Below, in pieces: positions 4,861-7,154 of a DNA stretch of 7,154 nucleotides. The position numbers were made by a program, and so were the translations under genes. The stretch covers positions 1 to 7,154 of the forward strand of contig JAJYPO010000103.1 of NCBI GenBank assembly GCA_021795275.1, read 5' to 3'. Position 1 is the first letter of the stretch; every line of letters starts with the position of its first letter. The notes beneath the pieces were generated by a model, which made no database searches, was not told where the DNA came from, and was given only the letters and a program-made list of their open reading frames with translations. The DNA comes from Nitrospirota bacterium. Its GTDB lineage: Bacteria; Nitrospirota_A; Leptospirillia; Leptospirillales; Leptospirillaceae.

Positions 4861-7154
4861 CTAGAAGGTGAACTTTGCCCCGGCAAAGATGTTGACGGGT
4901 TCGCCAGGATAGACGAAGAGGGTCGCCAGTTGATTGGCGGTCGAACCGTTTCCGGACCCATAATAGCCGGCCGGATTGTAGTAGTTTGTGTTGAGGAGAT
5001 TGTAGGCCGACACATAGAGATTCGCGGCCTTGTACCATCCATGAACCTTCGGCAGGTCATAGGAAGCATAGAGGTCGGTCACGAAATACCCCGGCACGTT
5101 GTCCATAGGGTTTCCGGGAGTTCCCGACAAGTCGATGACATTCATCATGCCGGTATAACGCTCGTCGATCGTGATGTGATAAGGGCCGTGATCGTAGGAG
5201 AGGGCGAGGTTGCCCATGTCCAGGGGAATGAACGGAATCATGTCCCCGGCAAAGGTTTGGCCGTTCAAGCCGCTCGCCGGAGTATTTCCCAGAACATTGT
5301 TCATATAGGTGAAGTTGGCAGATCCCGAAAATCCCAGCCCGAGGTCGATCTTGCCCTCGGCTTCGATTCCCTGCTGGCGTGCCTGGCCAATATTTTCAAA
5401 CTGGGTGAAGGTTGTCGTCCCGGAGGTGAAGGGAACCCCCACCGGCATGTTGGTCAGATAGTCGGTGTAGGCATCCAGCGCGACAAACCCTTTCTTGGTC
5501 GAATACCGGGCCCCGATGGAAAGGTCCCAGACATTCTCCGGCTGAACTCCTCCGACCAAAGCTCCAGAAGAAAAACCTTTGTAGTCGAAGATCGCGGGAG
5601 GGGCAAAGGACTCACCTCCGGTGACATAGATCTTCCAGTTGTCGTTCGGATAATAGTTCAATCCGACATGGGGCATGGGAACCAGCATCGAACCCCCGTT
5701 GCTCACGCCTGCGCCTCCGCCGGTATAGTTCGCGGGAACCTGGTCGTTAAAATACTGCGCGACGCTCGCCACCCGGAAGCCGACATTCAAGAGGACTTGC
5801 TGAACCGGTCGGTAATGGTCTTCGAGGTATCCCGTAATCGTTGTCTGGGAGTAGATCGCATCGGCCGTTCCGCCGACGATGTTGTTCGACTGGAGGGGAT
5901 CGATGAAGTAATGATAGGTCGCATACTGCCCCTTCATGCCCAGATACAGGTTGTCCCCCTTGAACAGATTGAATTTGACCTCGGCAATGTCTCCGGTCTT
6001 GTACCCTTCTGCCTGGTAGTAGTTCTGAAGGAACTGGTATCCCAGCTGACCGCTCATATTGGGATTGATGCTCTGGAATGTGGAGCCTGCGGCAAACTGA
6101 TTGGACGTGCAGGAGGACCCGTTGCAGCTCCCGAATCCCGCCGGCATGCTCGTATTTCCGTAGGGCTCCACAACGGCATAGAGGGAATTCTTGATCCTGA
6201 TGGAGGGCGTGATCTGGTCCTTGACGCCCAGGTCGAGCATGAACCGGCCGTACTCCCAGTTCTTGAAGAAGGGCGAGTTCGGGGTGTTTCCGGGGTTGGC
6301 CGGATTGCTGTAGCTGGGTCCCCCGTTGTTGGTCGGTCCGTAGGTGTTGTAGTTGGACAAGGACATCGAGGCTCCGCGGTCATAGGACTTGAAGTTCGCC
6401 GTTCCGATGAAGTAGAGTCTCCCTCCCGTCAGGTACTTGGTGAGGTTTCCGTAATACTGGTATTGGGTCAGGTTCGTGAACTCCTGGAACCCGTCATTGT
6501 GGATGATGGTGAAGTCGTTGTATCCTCCGACATTCGAGGTCGGGCTGATCCCGGAGTTGTTGACGTAGCTTGTATAGTAGAGCCCGTAGGATCCCCCTCC
6601 GGAATTGATCGTCTGGAAGGGATCCTGGCTCGGATCCACCAGCTTGAAGTTGACGGAACATCCGGCCGCGTAATTTCCTGTTTCCCGGGAAGTGGTCACC
6701 CCCCGATTGACGGTGGCGGACTTGACATCGCTGTTCATGATGCCGAGATCATAGACCTCGCCGCCGTCGGCCTCAACGTTCATCGGGACCCCCTCCACCG
6801 ACATTTCGATGCCCGCGTTCCCGTTCGGGTTGGTATTGGCCCCCCCCACGGTATAGCCCCGGCAGGACATATAGTTCATGCCACCCGTCAGACCCTGGTT
6901 CCCGGAACGAGAGAAAAATTCGATGCCAGGGGTATTCTGCATGAGGGTGTAGGTTGCCCCCGTCGTCAGGTTCTGCTGGAACTTCTTCTGGTCGACGATC
7001 GAGATGGCCCCGGTCGTATCCCGGATCTTCTTGTCCCCGGTCGCCCGGATGCTGGCCCGGGCCAGACGGTTGATCCGGAGACGGATCTCCTCGGAGGTCT
7101 TTCCGGCCACGGCGATTTCCTGCGAGAAGGGGAGGTAGCCCCTCTTGCTCGCCT
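4861..7154 (-). CDS. TonB-dependent outer-membrane receptor, N-terminus beyond the window
   Basis: 763 residues are visible and the frame is open to the right edge with no stop, so the GTG at 7110 is internal rather than the start. The first residues (about 1-30, GYLPFSQEIAVAGKTSEEIRLRI) look like the end of a carboxypeptidase-regulatory-like beta-sandwich domain. A plug domain follows (about 35-180), with DTTGAISIVDQKKFQQNL, LMQNTPGIEFFSRSG, the CRGYT strand, VEGVPMN and VKSATVNRGVTTS. The rest is a 22-strand-type barrel with alternating aromatic strands, including ESFAPPAIFDYKGF, PENVWDLSIGARYS and NIGQARQQGIEAE, and it ends in the outer-membrane Phe signature KFTF. Such receptors import iron chelates, cofactors or other scarce nutrients using energy from TonB-ExbBD; the substrate cannot be told. 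The extracellular loops are rich in Asn, Gly, Ser and Tyr. A Cys pair in a likely loop (GSCNGSSC) and plug Cys residues in MSCRGY and AAGCSV may form disulfides. It has its own terminator downstream. Confidence 0.93.
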   Translation of the reverse strand, partial: ASKRGYLPFSQEIAVAGKTSEEIRLRINRLARASIRATGDKKIRDTTGAISIVDQKKFQQNLTTGATYTLMQNTPGIEFFSRSGNQGLTGGMNYMSCRGYTVGGANTNPNGNAGIEMSVEGVPMNVEADGGEVYDLGIMNSDVKSATVNRGVTTSRETGNYAAGCSVNFKLVDPSQDPFQTINSGGGSYGLYYTSYVNNSGISPTSNVGGYNDFTIIHNDGFQEFTNLTQYQYYGNLTKYLTGGRLYFIGTANFKSYDRGASMSLSNYNTYGPTNNGGPSYSNPANPGNTPNSPFFKNWEYGRFMLDLGVKDQITPSIRIKNSLYAVVEPYGNTSMPAGFGSCNGSSCTSNQFAAGSTFQSINPNMSGQLGYQFLQNYYQAEGYKTGDIAEVKFNLFKGDNLYLGMKGQYATYHYFIDPLQSNNIVGGTADAIYSQTTITGYLEDHYRPVQQVLLNVGFRVASVAQYFNDQVPANYTGGGAGVSNGGSMLVPMPHVGLNYYPNDNWKIYVTGGESFAPPAIFDYKGFSSGALVGGVQPENVWDLSIGARYSTKKGFVALDAYTDYLTNMPVGVPFTSGTTTFTQFENIGQARQQGIEAEGKIDLGLGFSGSANFTYMNNVLGNTPASGLNGQTFAGDMIPFIPLDMGNLALSYDHGPYHITIDERYTGMMNVIDLSGTPGNPMDNVPGYFVTDLYASYDLPKVHGWYKAANLYVSAYNLLNTNYYNPAGYYGSGNGSTANQLATLFVYPGEPVNIFAGAKFTF

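Noticed and set aside
3938..4864. Open frame of 308 codons on the + strand opposite the propeller gene
   Set aside because: It is antisense to a clear seven-bladed propeller with signal peptide and ribosome site; its product has no recognisable domain and it runs through the intrinsic terminator.
1..7154. Mobile element, CRISPR array, tRNA, rRNA, riboswitch or defence system
   Set aside because: No transposase, integrase, terminal inverted repeats with target duplication, regular spacer-repeat pattern, cloverleaf or nuclease/toxin gene was seen on either strand.

Overview
The window is GC-rich bacterial chromosome with tightly packed genes. It holds one complete gene on the + strand (thyX), four complete genes on the - strand, and two genes cut by the window edges, also on the - strand. 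The set (flavin-dependent thymidylate synthase, a CsoR-family sensor with a CDF metal exporter, and a large TonB-dependent receptor rich in Asn, Gly and Tyr) fits a Gram-negative bacterium. It would suit an acidophilic, metal-exposed Nitrospirota such as Leptospirillum. That taxonomic guess rests on general resemblance only and is not proven by anything in the window.

Layout. Positions 1-521 (-) hold the N-terminal three quarters of a UPF0173-type metallo-beta-lactamase-fold hydrolase. It is divergent from thyX (672-1493, +) across a 150-bp spacer. thyX converges with a small exported protein of unknown function (1595-2047, -), and the 101-bp gap between them contains a long imperfect inverted repeat. 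Behind that exported gene lies a 149-bp spacer carrying a phased series of GGTCA repeats, three of them exactly 11 bp apart. Next come a CDF exporter (2197-3198, -) and its presumed regulator, a CsoR/RcnR-family repressor (3195-3464, -), which overlap by 4 bp and form an operon. The promoter of that operon is unusually readable: TTGACA, a 17-bp spacer, then TAGGAT. A perfect 6+6 inverted repeat with a G5 core fills the spacer, and the predicted transcription start falls on the start codon. Upstream is a YncE-like secreted seven-bladed beta-propeller (3659-4723, -). It is separated by a clear intrinsic terminator (4788-4817) from a TonB-dependent outer-membrane receptor (4861 to the right edge, -) whose N-terminus lies outside the window.

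How the genes may work together. The CsoR-like protein and CDF transporter look like a self-contained metal-efflux unit resembling dmeRF. The receptor followed by a YncE-like propeller recalls the yncD/yncE neighbourhood of E. coli and suggests a surface uptake function, although the terminator shows that the two are not a simple operon. ThyX makes dTMP; the flanking hydrolase and exported protein have no evident link to it. I found no mobile element, CRISPR array, tRNA, rRNA or defence system. The most interesting signals are regulatory: the CsoR-type operator with a possibly leaderless transcript, and the 11-bp repeat array.
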